Of a stretch of 64,000 nucleotides of DNA, positions 36,743 through 44,929 are shown piece after piece. The notes below the pieces were generated by a model. It saw only the letters and a program-made list of their open reading frames with translations. It was not told where the DNA came from and did not search any database. The stretch lies in the NCBI GenBank assembly GCA_008690995.1, contig VRMN01000001.1, positions 4,402,001 through 4,466,000 of the forward strand, in the 5' to 3' direction. A program made the position numbers and the translations under genes. Source of the DNA: Porphyridium purpureum. Taxonomy: Eukaryota > Rhodophyta > Bangiophyceae > Porphyridiales > Porphyridiaceae. Positions within the stretch are counted from its first letter, which is position 1. Each line of letters opens with the position of its first letter.

Positions 36743-37702
36743 ATGGAGAACACATGGACCTTTAGATGTGCGAAGTCCGGTCGGTCTGTGGCAGCATACG
36801 CATGGATGCCGGGCATTGACACGGGCGACAGAGCGTCGACGAATGCCGATGAGTTCGGTGCAGCAGGCGTGGTATTTCTGCTTCATGGCTTTCGATCACA
36901 CGCCGAGTTCAACTTTTTGCTGTCGTTTCCGCCCGATAAGTATGAGGTGTACCATGGCTCGCTGGTCCAGAAATTGAACGAGCGCGGCTACATCGTGTTT
37001 GCGCATGACCATCCGTATCATGGACGCACAGAGGGTGAGCCACGCGGCTTGTTTGAAGGGCACGAGATTATGATCGACACCTTCCTGCAGTTTGTGCGCG
37101 AGGCAATGACCAAGTACAAACTGCGCCCAGACCTGCAAAAGTTCTGCGTGGGACACAGTCTTGGGGGGGCTCTGGCCATTGGTACATGTCTGAGAGAGCC
37201 AGAATTGTTCCGCGCCGCTGTTTTCTCGTCCGCTGCCGTATCTGCACCAAAGAATATGCTGGGGTGGAAAGGATGGTTTCTCATGCAGATCGCATGGGCT
37301 GCCGCAACGCTTGTGCCTCAGTGGGAGTTCATGGGGATGGCAGAAAATCACGTGTTTCCGGAGCGCCACGAATTATTCCTCAACGACCCACTCACCGTCA
37401 AGATTGGCGTCATGGCGCGCTCCGGCTACGAGTTTGTTCGCTTGTATCAGATGATTGCGGCGGGGGCGTCTGAGCTCAGTACGCCGTTTCTAATCACGGA
37501 CGGTAGCGAAGACACCCTGGTGGATAAGGACGGGGTGGAGGCATTTCACGCCAAGGCGCCCGTCGCTGACAAGAGTTGCAAGATTTATGAAGGCATGTGG
37601 CACAACTTGCTTATCGAGCCAGGATATGAAGGCGTGATCGAAGACTATGTTCAGTTTATCGTGGACCGATCTGAAGCTTGCTCGAGTCTCGAGAAAGACT
37701 AG
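36743..37702 (+). CDS. Monoglyceride-lipase-like alpha/beta hydrolase
   Basis: 319 aa, serine hydrolase of the S33/MGLL group, which release fatty acids from monoacylglycerols or lysophospholipids. The oxyanion motif is FLLHGFRSH (46-54), the nucleophile elbow GHSLGG has Ser139, the acid is Asp257 in DGSEDTLVD, and the base is His287 in GMWHNLL. All three catalytic residues are present and correctly ordered. The cap region (about 175-235) has hydrophobic helices that may rest on a membrane. There is no signal peptide. A GA-rich leader (AGAGAGATAG, AGAGAG) immediately precedes the ATG. The 3' end is 46 bp from the stop of the next, convergent gene. Confidence 0.87.
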   Translation: MENTWTFRCAKSGRSVAAYAWMPGIDTGDRASTNADEFGAAGVVFLLHGFRSHAEFNFLLSFPPDKYEVYHGSLVQKLNERGYIVFAHDHPYHGRTEGEPRGLFEGHEIMIDTFLQFVREAMTKYKLRPDLQKFCVGHSLGGALAIGTCLREPELFRAAVFSSAAVSAPKNMLGWKGWFLMQIAWAAATLVPQWEFMGMAENHVFPERHELFLNDPLTVKIGVMARSGYEFVRLYQMIAAGASELSTPFLITDGSEDTLVDKDGVEAFHAKAPVADKSCKIYEGMWHNLLIEPGYEGVIEDYVQFIVDRSEACSSLEKD

Positions 37703-37748
37703 TTGCACAACATATCACAAAATCTATTGCCGTCGCCATGCGGCAAAT

Positions 37749-37976
37749 TTACTCGTCCTTTTGCGTGGTTGCCTGCCTGTCCACTTCGGCTGTACGCGCA
37801 CGAACTTGTTCCATGCGCTGATTCTGGTCGTAGATTTCCTTATACTGCACGCTCTCCCGGAGTCGCTCGTTATATTTGGCTGGATACAATGACGGCAAGA
37901 TGACACTTGGTGTGATCCATATCACGACGAACGCGATGGCGCCTCCCACGACCAAGTTATTTTTCCAACGCGCCAT
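37749..37976 (-). CDS. Single-pass small membrane protein
   Basis: 75 aa from the ATG at 37976 (MARWKNNLVVGGAIAF). One transmembrane helix at about residues 8-28 is followed by a conserved-looking Pro/Tyr hinge (PSVILPSLYPAKYNERLRES) and a charged, Gln/Arg/Glu-rich tail that may be a short coiled coil. The size and layout resemble small mitochondrial assembly or ER subunits, but I do not recognise the family. It is called a gene because of the sharp hydrophobic/charged pattern, the clean ATG and a perfect inverted GTAC pair 160-180 bp upstream. Confidence 0.6.
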   Translation of the reverse strand: MARWKNNLVVGGAIAFVVIWITPSVILPSLYPAKYNERLRESVQYKEIYDQNQRMEQVRARTAEVDRQATTQKDE

Positions 37977-38134
37977 GACCACGCGCAGGAGATGATGCAA
38001 GCCCTGGGGCAGCCGCTGTTCGCTCCCTGCTGTTGAGCGCAGGTGATGATGTTCCACGAACGATGTACGTGACGAGGGCTGCGCTCAGTTCGCTGCTTGT
38101 GCTTTGACCGCGATGCCGGTGCGAAACCTGAGGC

Positions 38135-38156
38135 GGTACAGCGTTGATGCTGTACC
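38135..38156. promoter_or_regulatory. Inverted GTAC pair, perfect 8-bp arms, 6-bp spacer
   Basis: GGTACAGC and GCTGTACC are exact inverted arms around GTTGAT. The pair lies between the small membrane-protein gene (start 37976) and the stop of NUP50. Its upstream position suggests it serves the small gene. Confidence 0.5.
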
Positions 38157-38211
38157 TTTCCGGTGTGTAAACGTGATGGCTGGTGAGGGAGACAAAGCAC
38201 GCGATAGAATT

Positions 38212-39435
38212 TTACTCCTGGGTCGGTTTATCGGCGACCTTCTTGACATCGCTATTCCCAGCTCCTGCTCCAATGAGGCTATTTACGGCGGCCCTGAAGT
38301 TCGACATGTCGTCAGCAGAAGAGAACTTGACGAGGAATGATTTGACCTCGCGCTTTTCGCTCCCGGCCTCGTCCGGGACGCTGTCCACCACCGCGAACCG
38401 CGCCGACTTCTCCGAAGCTTCCACGAGCTTGAAATCCTTCCAGAGCACAAAGTTAAGCACCAGGCGCATGCTGCCTTCCGCGCGCATGATTATACGACTG
38501 ATCTCGGTCTCACTGTTCTCATTCACTTTCAAGGAGCCCACTCCCCGCTCTTTCCAAGCCTTCCCTTCCAATTGATACACCTTAGCACGCGAACGGAAAC
38601 GCTCCACATCCTTCTCTTCCCCGGTGATCACTTCAGCTTCGGGTAGGATGGGTTGGCACGGCCCTATGGGCACTTCCATTTCGGGATTCTCGTCGCCGTC
38701 CGCGCCGGCATTTTCGCCAGCCACCCCTTCAGTTCCTGCCGACTTTGCCGCACCATCCTTGGATGCAGCGCCGAATGTCCACGTGGGAATCGTTCCAGAG
38801 CCCAACCCGCCGGTAGTGCCGCCAAAGCTAAACGTGGCGCCACCGGTGGGAAATGTTGAGGGGGCAGCAGCTCCCGCCGCCTGGGAAGCCAGGCTGCCAA
38901 ATGTGAACGAAGGCGCAGTGCCAAAATTAAACTTTGGTGCTGGGTCGTCGGCTTGAGGTGCGGTGCTTTCTTGCTTGGCGCTAGAACCCTCCGCCGTTTT
39001 GTCTTCCTCCGTACGTTCAGAGTGCTTCTCCTTCGGCTCCGCGTCGTCGCTTTGCTTGTCGTTTTTCTCAGCTTGGTCTGGAGTGGGCAGAGCGGTGTGC
39101 GCTTTTGCCACGGCCTCGTCCGTGGCAGCGGCGGGAGCCGCAGCGGGATCGGAAGCCGCGGCGCTCTGCGCAACGGATGCGAACGGACTTTGCTTCTGAG
39201 CGTCCGCAGCAATCGATGCGAAAGGAGACGGACTTTTTGAGTCTGCCGCGCTCACCGGGGCGTGTCCGCTCGATCGCCTGGCGGCCTTGACAATGCGGCG
39301 CGAGGCGATCACTTCATCTGACGCGCGCTGAAACCCAGTGCCGTTTCTCTCCTCGCCGTCGCGCCCCGCATCGTCCGCTGCCTCGCGCGCCTCGAACGCA
39401 TCCTTTGTCAACTGCTCCTCCGACGCGCGCTTCAT
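38212..39435 (-). CDS. Nucleoporin NUP50-like (RanBP2-type)
   Basis: 407 aa. The N terminus MKRASEEQLTKD, then the EVIASRRIVKAARR region, matches the NUP50 importin-alpha-binding segment (KR..E.ELT....SEEVL..R..KKAKRR). The middle has FG-type repeats (FNFGTAPSFTFG, TFSFGGTTGG, PTWTFGAA), and the C-terminal 130 residues form a Ran-binding domain (FRSRAKVYQLEGKAWKERGVGSLKV, MRLVLNFVLW). NUP50 helps release cargo and recycle importin-alpha at the nuclear basket. RanBP3 is the main alternative, but the N terminus favours NUP50. It is divergent to the NblA-like gene, with 558 bp between starts. Confidence 0.85.
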   Translation of the reverse strand: MKRASEEQLTKDAFEAREAADDAGRDGEERNGTGFQRASDEVIASRRIVKAARRSSGHAPVSAADSKSPSPFASIAADAQKQSPFASVAQSAAASDPAAAPAAATDEAVAKAHTALPTPDQAEKNDKQSDDAEPKEKHSERTEEDKTAEGSSAKQESTAPQADDPAPKFNFGTAPSFTFGSLASQAAGAAAPSTFPTGGATFSFGGTTGGLGSGTIPTWTFGAASKDGAAKSAGTEGVAGENAGADGDENPEMEVPIGPCQPILPEAEVITGEEKDVERFRSRAKVYQLEGKAWKERGVGSLKVNENSETEISRIIMRAEGSMRLVLNFVLWKDFKLVEASEKSARFAVVDSVPDEAGSEKREVKSFLVKFSSADDMSNFRAAVNSLIGAGAGNSDVKKVADKPTQE

Positions 39436-39993
39436 CACGCTGCGTGCCTTCCCGCTCGACTATGCGCAGTCCAAGGCGCTCCAACCCTCACGCCAACCTC
39501 AACCTCTCTCAGTCGCTCTTCGCTCCCGTCTCTCTTACCTGCCGTGCGCTTTCGCGCCCGCGCTGTGGTAACGCGTTAAAAAATGCGTGAAAATAAACTG
39601 TAAGCGCCAACGCCTGTTCCTCCTCGTTTTGAAGTACAGGTTCAGACGGGTGTACAGTTAATTTTAGACATGTGTTCAGTAGACGCGCTGAAAGGTACAG
39701 TGAACTCTTAGTTTATTTATTTTTTCTCAGGAGGTGAAGATCGCAGCGGCTTCTATAGTAAGATGCGTGAGTTTGGTATGAAACGAGATGGAGGGGGAGG
39801 GGGGCAGTGTTTAGTAGTAGTGGGGTTGCGTGCGCGTGGTGCAAGGCTGCAGATGTGGGAGAGGGGAGTGCGGCATTCGAGTGGCTGGCGAGTAGATTTT
39901 TGAAGAGGTGTGTTGAGTGATCGGCGCGTGGCGATTGGATGCGTGGAGAATCACGGCGCGGCAGGGAGAGGTGGGTGCTGCGGCGCAGACAAT
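39436..39993. promoter_or_regulatory. Divergent region of NUP50 and NblA-like gene
   Basis: Holds three GTAC elements: GAAGTACAGG at 39631-39640, GTGTACAGTT near 39650-39659 and GGTACAGTGAAC at 39694-39705. They lie 195-270 bp from the NUP50 start and 290-360 bp from the NblA-like start. A GA/GT-rich tract follows at about 39780-39880. Confidence 0.45.
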
Positions 39994-40617
39994 ATGAGGC
40001 TGGCGTTCTGCTGCGCGAGCGGCGGCTGTGGTAGCCGCCTGCGCGAGCGGACGGCGTGGCAGCCGCGCGCTGCCGGATCCAGCACATGCGCAGATGCGCT
40101 CAGCGCGTGCGCCGCTCGTCGTACGGAGCCTGTATCGCTGCCGTGCTTCGTGCGTCAGAGCGTAAGCTCAAGAGCTCTGCATTTGTGCAGGATAAGTCCA
40201 ACGCCTTTGGGTGGCGATGACAACGAAGATGCCAGCGGAAGCGGACGCGACGGCGACGCAGAGGAGACGAAGGAGACTGATGCCAGTTCTGCAAATCGCG
40301 AGCAGCCAGAAGGCTTAGGGCCAGAGGATCGCGCTGCAACGGGCTTTGGCGAAACCTACAATCCGGCGGAGCTGACGCTGGAACAACAATTGCAGCTCAA
40401 GCGGTACCAGGACGAAATTGCGACCATGCCCCTGGACGACTGTCTTGACATGATTATGGAGATTATGCGTCAATTCTATCGCAAGCAAAACCTCATTTCC
40501 AGCATGCTGAATCAAGACATCGATACGGGGGACGCCGAGATCCCGAACCCGCGCGACTTCATGTCTGAAGCTGCGAGAAAAAAGCTCGAAGAGCAGGAAA
40601 AGCCGGAGGACACCTGA
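39994..40617 (+). CDS. Nuclear-encoded NblA-like protein, plastid-targeted
   Basis: 207 aa from the only usable ATG. The N-terminal 65 residues are basic, Cys/Ala/Ser-rich and nearly free of acid, with an early Phe (MRLAFCCASGG), consistent with a red-algal plastid transit peptide. An acidic, disordered linker (about 70-120) follows. Residues about 123-174 match NblA: NPAELTLEQQLQLKRYQDEI, then MPLDDCLDMIMEIMRQFYRK, with the LTLEQ start, helix turn and the aromatic/basic end of helix 2. A 33-residue charged tail follows. NblA (Ycf18) binds phycobiliproteins and recruits Clp chaperones to dismantle phycobilisomes. In red algae it is known as a plastid gene of about 55-60 codons. The match is by eye over about 45 residues; a generic helical hairpin is the alternative. 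Confidence 0.7.
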   Translation: MRLAFCCASGGCGSRLRERTAWQPRAAGSSTCADALSACAARRTEPVSLPCFVRQSVSSRALHLCRISPTPLGGDDNEDASGSGRDGDAEETKETDASSANREQPEGLGPEDRAATGFGETYNPAELTLEQQLQLKRYQDEIATMPLDDCLDMIMEIMRQFYRKQNLISSMLNQDIDTGDAEIPNPRDFMSEAARKKLEEQEKPEDT

Positions 40618-40891
40618 AGAATCTTTCCGTTTGTGAGTATCGCGCATAGTAAATGAAAAAGCTGGTGAAAAGTAACACAGAGCGCATTCGCTTCCTTAGC
40701 AGATATGTTTCAGTCGACGATTCGCAAGAGCTTACATGACGAATGGTTCGCTTGAGCCATGGGCCCTACCTGTGAGGCTGGAGCATCAGCGTAGAAGCAT
40801 GCATGTGCCCGTGTGCATGTGAGGGTATGCCAAGTACGACTACTCCCAGAATTCAGGCCGTGCGACGCAGGCGCGCAGGTACATGGTTCAC

Positions 40892-41896
40892 TCATCGCGC
40901 AATCTCCTCTGCACCTTCCTCATACTCGTTCCTGGCCTTCCGCACAGCAATAGCACGCTGCACTGTGCGTTTATCAACCTCCATGATGCCTCGCCTCGCG
41001 ATCTGCACCACACGATCTGCACAAAGCAGAATCTCCCCCGGTTCGTGACTAACAATCACCATGGATTTAAATTGCTTCAGCTGCGCAAATAATGCGACCA
41101 TTTCGCGCCGCGTGCGGAAATCAATACCCACAAGGGGCTCGTCCAGCAAAAGTAGCTGCGGTCTTGATTCCCGACAGAGCTGGTTTGCCAGCGCTAATCT
41201 ACGTTGCTGGCCGCCACTGAGCCGGCGCGGATCTGCTCGAAGTGAAATGTTGCTCAGCCCGACTGCTTCCAAAACGGCGCGCACGTTTGCGGGCGTGACA
41301 GAGCGGCAGAAGCACAATTCTTCAAGCACCGTATTCGTGAAAAAAGCACGCCCAGGCTCCTGCAACACAGTACCCACTTTGCCGCGTAGCTCAGCCGTGC
41401 TTTTAACCTGCTCGCCACTGAAATAGATCCAGCCTTCCAGTGGCTCGGCGTACCCGCCGCACAACTTTAACAGTGTGCTTTTGCCACACCCGTTTGCGCC
41501 GATGAGCACGACGAGCTCATTTGGGAAGATCTTCAAGTCCAGCTCGTGAAACAAGTAGTCGTCCAACACACCTCTGACCTGGTATTGCACCTGCCTCAGC
41601 TCAAGCAGCGCGGGCTGCTTAGTAATTTCATCGACGTATGGCTCCGGAGCTGGCCGCGTCTCCTTCCCCAGCCACCATCTCCAGAGGTCACGAAAGCCCC
41701 GGATCGTCCGGGGCTGGTCACCGCGTGCTTTGTCTTCATTGGCACTCCTGCGGATTACCTTCGAACCCAAGCCATATCGCGGCGCTGGCGCACGTTTCTG
41801 ATACTGGATAGGGAGTAGCCGTCGCGCATACCAGCGCTCTCTTCGCGCCGTGAAAGCAGGAGAGTGTGCGAACGCCGCCTGCTCATGAAAGGCCAT
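40892..41896 (-). CDS. Plastid ABC transporter ATPase, ABCI10/11-like
   Basis: 334 aa from the ATG at 41896; the longer frame is rejected because it would overlap the divergent dioxygenase gene. The N-terminal 80 residues are basic and acid-poor (transit-like). The ATPase domain has Walker A GANGCGKST (133-141), the Q loop (VLQEPG), signature LSGGQ (226-230), Walker B LLLLDEP (248-254) and the H-loop VSHEP (282-286). It is a stand-alone nucleotide-binding subunit close to CbiO/ECF-type ATPases and to plant NAP14 (ABCI11), which is linked to plastid transition-metal homeostasis. The membrane partners are not in this window. Its start is only 85 bp from the start of the divergent PHYHD1-like gene. 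Confidence 0.85.
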   Translation of the reverse strand: MAFHEQAAFAHSPAFTARRERWYARRLLPIQYQKRAPAPRYGLGSKVIRRSANEDKARGDQPRTIRGFRDLWRWWLGKETRPAPEPYVDEITKQPALLELRQVQYQVRGVLDDYLFHELDLKIFPNELVVLIGANGCGKSTLLKLCGGYAEPLEGWIYFSGEQVKSTAELRGKVGTVLQEPGRAFFTNTVLEELCFCRSVTPANVRAVLEAVGLSNISLRADPRRLSGGQQRRLALANQLCRESRPQLLLLDEPLVGIDFRTRREMVALFAQLKQFKSMVIVSHEPGEILLCADRVVQIARRGIMEVDKRTVQRAIAVRKARNEYEEGAEEIAR

Positions 41897-41981
41897 CACG
41901 CGCACTCGTCCGTTCAAGAACGCGAACAGTAGATGTGAAAGGTTGGCGGCGACGACTTTAGTCTGACATAGCAGAAGGAGG

Positions 41982-42923
41982 ATGGCAGGGTCAGAAGCAT
42001 GGCGACTGAGCCCCGCAGAAGTGGCACAGTTTGAGCGGGACGGCTTTCTTGTCATTCGAAAGCACGCGAGCGCAGAAGAATGCGACGTGCTTGTGGCGCG
42101 CGCGAAGGAAATCGCAGCGCTGCACAACGTGGCGCGTGACGGCGCAGGGACCTTCGAAACGGCGTCCCGTACGGACCGAAGTCGAGATGCGTATTTTCTG
42201 GGCTCGGCATACACCATGCGAGTCTTTTTTGAACCCGGCGTGTCACCTCTTGCGGCGGAACAATCTGATGAATCTGGGTCGCTGTCAAGAGTGAACAAGA
42301 TTGGACACGCATTGCACGAACTCGACCCCCAGTTTGAGGCATTTTCGTGCAGCAACAAAGTGCAGCAGGTGGTACACAGTCTTGGGCTCACAAGCGCCGT
42401 CATCCCACAGTCGATGTTTATTGTCAAGGCTCCACGCATTGGCGGCGCGGTGAATGTTCATCGTGACTGCACTTTCCTGCGCACCGAGCCTAGAAATACG
42501 TGCTTAGGCCTGTGGTGGGCGCTTGAGCCGGCAACGCGTGACAATGGATGCTTGTGGGTACTTCCTGGCTCGCATGTGGACCCGAACTCGGGAGAACGCA
42601 TTGCAGACCTGCAGTTTGTGCGCGTGTGCGCCTCTGGGAAAAAGGGTGAATACAATGCGGAGCTTGATCGTACTGAGATGCGTGGCTCTGCTAAGCACGC
42701 CGATTCAGATGTGGCTGATGCGGGCTGGGTTGCGCTGGAGTGTGAAAAAGGTGATTTAGTGTTGATTGATGGATCAGTGTTGCACAAGTCGGCTCCCAAC
42801 ACGTCCGAGCGTAGCCGCTGCGCGTACTCAATCCACGTCTTCAATGACACGGAAAGCTCCCGGTGGAGCGATTCGAATTGGCTTCAACGCGATCCTAGGG
42901 CGCCTCGGTTTCGTGCGTTGTGA
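41982..42923 (+). CDS. Phytanoyl-CoA dioxygenase family, PHYHD1-like
   Basis: 313 aa, an Fe(II)/2-oxoglutarate-dependent dioxygenase. The metal ligands are His160 and Asp162 in NVHRDCTF and His268 in VLHKSAPN, and the 2-oxoglutarate-binding Arg is probably Arg279 in RSRCAYSIH. The stretch LGLWWALEPATRDNGCLWVLPGSH is very close to animal PHYHD1. PHYHD1 acts on 2-oxoglutarate, but its physiological substrate is not established. No PTS2 or PTS1 peroxisomal signal is visible (the C terminus is RAL), so it is probably cytosolic. Confidence 0.9.
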   Translation: MAGSEAWRLSPAEVAQFERDGFLVIRKHASAEECDVLVARAKEIAALHNVARDGAGTFETASRTDRSRDAYFLGSAYTMRVFFEPGVSPLAAEQSDESGSLSRVNKIGHALHELDPQFEAFSCSNKVQQVVHSLGLTSAVIPQSMFIVKAPRIGGAVNVHRDCTFLRTEPRNTCLGLWWALEPATRDNGCLWVLPGSHVDPNSGERIADLQFVRVCASGKKGEYNAELDRTEMRGSAKHADSDVADAGWVALECEKGDLVLIDGSVLHKSAPNTSERSRCAYSIHVFNDTESSRWSDSNWLQRDPRAPRFRAL

Positions 42924-42977
42924 AAATTGAGCGTGGGCCAGCGCCCCGAGCCTGTCCGTGGCACAGTTTGCTTAACA

Positions 42978-44717
42978 TTAGACGAGGCCGAGATCTGTCA
43001 GCGAAAGGCGCTGGAGTCGGAATTGAAGAGGTGTCTGGAACGACTTGAGCTGTCTCCACTCGGCCCACGAAAGAATCGAGACCACGGTGCCGCTTCTATT
43101 GCTACGCCCTGTTCGGCCCGCAGCATGTTGGTACTCCTCCATGGTCGGCGCGGCCTGCAACAAAAAGACGTGATCTAGTCCGGCTAGGTCGATCCCGCGA
43201 GTTGAACCGTACGTGGTTAAGAAAATGCGCGCAGCGTTATCTAAGCCGACTGCGTCCTGCGCATACAGTTGCTGGGTGCCTGCCAAAACGGATGTTTGCG
43301 AGTAGTTACCGCTTTCAAAGCCATAAGCCGATGACAAGAGATCGCAATGCTTCCAACCCAGAGAAACAAGATCGGCCTGGACAGACAGGATCGACTCGCT
43401 CGGTTGAAGTACCACAAGACATCGTTTCACCTTAAAATGCATCAGCAGTGAGTGCAACACTGCGATGCGTTGTGACATGTCCGGCTCATCGTCTTCTACT
43501 GGAACGGCAATGTGACATATCTGGTTTGGCATGACAACTTTCAGCATGGGCGGCGACGAAGACGTCATCTCCTCGCTGTTTGCGGTGGAAACGGTTCGCG
43601 GGATTCGATCCATGTCGCGAATGTGCATGATGTTTGCGAAAAGACGCTTAAATGGACGTCCCATGGTGGCAGACGCCGCAATGACCTGCAGACGGCGCTG
43701 CTCAGGCGGTAGGCTACCCTCTGAATATTCCGTCAAATAGTTCAGAATCTGAACGGCCGGGTTCTTGTACAGGTAAAATGAGCTCTTGCTTTTTTCGTGG
43801 CTTGTGGCGTACTTGCTTGGCGCCCGCACCATCCGGTCACACTCGTCAAAAACCGCATATTTGACGCATCGCTTGAGCGCGAAGCGAAAATTGTCGTTTG
43901 TGTCCATCAGCTGAAAAAGCGCTCCGCTCGTCGCGATCAGAATGTGGTCATCAGAAGCAATCCCTCCGCCGTCGTCGATGCCAAAAAGTACTCGCGCAGA
44001 GATTGGCGTCTCGCCAAGCGAACATGAGTTCAGCAACTTGGTACAGACATGATGTATCTGTAAAGCGAGCTCCCGACTTGGGCACAGAATGAGCCCGTAC
44101 CATTTCAAATCAACATCACCGGCGGACACGTGCTGGAGGCGCAAGAGCTGGAGACACAGTGGCAGGAGAAATGCAAGCGTCTTACCACTGCCCGTCTCCG
44201 CATTCATAAATATGCTCTCACCCATGTACACGCTTCGAATGGCGAGCCGTTGGATAGGACTCGGGGCGCGCACTCCGAGCTCTTCCAGCCCATTGCGAAT
44301 GCTTGAGGGCACGCGAACGTCTGCAAAGCAAAGTTCGTCAGCATGCTGGTGAGACGCGTGTGCATCAAACGGATCCGCTGGTTCTTCTGGACGCATGCGC
44401 GGTGGCACAAAAACGCCGTTCGCAGACGTGTCTAGTCGTGGTGGCTCATCTCTTTGCCTGCTGTCGGCGTGCTTTTGCCCCCTGCTGTTCAGTTGTGGCC
44501 GCGCGTTTCCTTTTCGACCGGGCGCCGATCGTGGTTGCGAGTAGCCTTTCCGGGCCCCAGGCTTCCGATTTTCCGAGCCGGATTTGGATTCGCCAGCGAG
44601 TGCCCGCACATCGCAAGACGCCGAGCGACCTCTCGCACCGGGTTGGCCAGAGACATAGGCAATGTGCACGAAGAGAGGCATCAACTCCTTTTCGTAACCC
44701 GCACCAGGCACCGCCAT
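42978..44717 (-). CDS. Divergent DEAD-box RNA helicase
   Basis: 579 aa. The Q motif (PSPIQ), motif I AETGSGKT (173-180), motif Ia PSRELALQ (213-220), motif II DECD (291-294) and SAT are present. In the second domain, motif V is TRGID and motif VI HAAGRTGR, so the usual first Arg of HRxGRxxR is Ala. Motif II reads DECD rather than DEAD. The N-terminal 100 residues are basic and Ser/Arg-rich, either an RNA-binding tail or a targeting peptide. A role in ribosome or organellar RNA metabolism (DDX28-like) is possible but not shown. The protein ends 55 bp from the PHYHD1-like stop (convergent). Confidence 0.85.
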   Translation of the reverse strand: MAVPGAGYEKELMPLFVHIAYVSGQPGARGRSASCDVRALAGESKSGSENRKPGARKGYSQPRSAPGRKGNARPQLNSRGQKHADSRQRDEPPRLDTSANGVFVPPRMRPEEPADPFDAHASHQHADELCFADVRVPSSIRNGLEELGVRAPSPIQRLAIRSVYMGESIFMNAETGSGKTLAFLLPLCLQLLRLQHVSAGDVDLKWYGLILCPSRELALQIHHVCTKLLNSCSLGETPISARVLFGIDDGGGIASDDHILIATSGALFQLMDTNDNFRFALKRCVKYAVFDECDRMVRAPSKYATSHEKSKSSFYLYKNPAVQILNYLTEYSEGSLPPEQRRLQVIAASATMGRPFKRLFANIMHIRDMDRIPRTVSTANSEEMTSSSPPMLKVVMPNQICHIAVPVEDDEPDMSQRIAVLHSLLMHFKVKRCLVVLQPSESILSVQADLVSLGWKHCDLLSSAYGFESGNYSQTSVLAGTQQLYAQDAVGLDNAARIFLTTYGSTRGIDLAGLDHVFLLQAAPTMEEYQHAAGRTGRSNRSGTVVSILSWAEWRQLKSFQTPLQFRLQRLSLTDLGLV

Positions 44718-44929
44718 GTTGTCGTGTTGTTACGCTGTCGTATTTGAGCTTTCACGGAAGGGACGTTGCGCGTCGGCCGTAACCTTCGGCGTCGCAACAG
44801 CCAGCCGGTTTAATGAACAAAAGAAACTCTTTTCTGCAGACGAGCGGCGACAAGGATGGAGTGTTTTGTACTAGTTTAGGTGGATGCGGAAGGCGACTGC
44901 GAAGCAAAGCGAGTTGCGCTGTTCGAATG

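Noticed and set aside
41897-42439. N-terminal extension of the ABC ATPase frame
   Set aside because: It starts without a usable ATG, overlaps the dioxygenase coding sequence antisense and lacks conserved content; the ATG at 41896 gives a normal transit-like N terminus.
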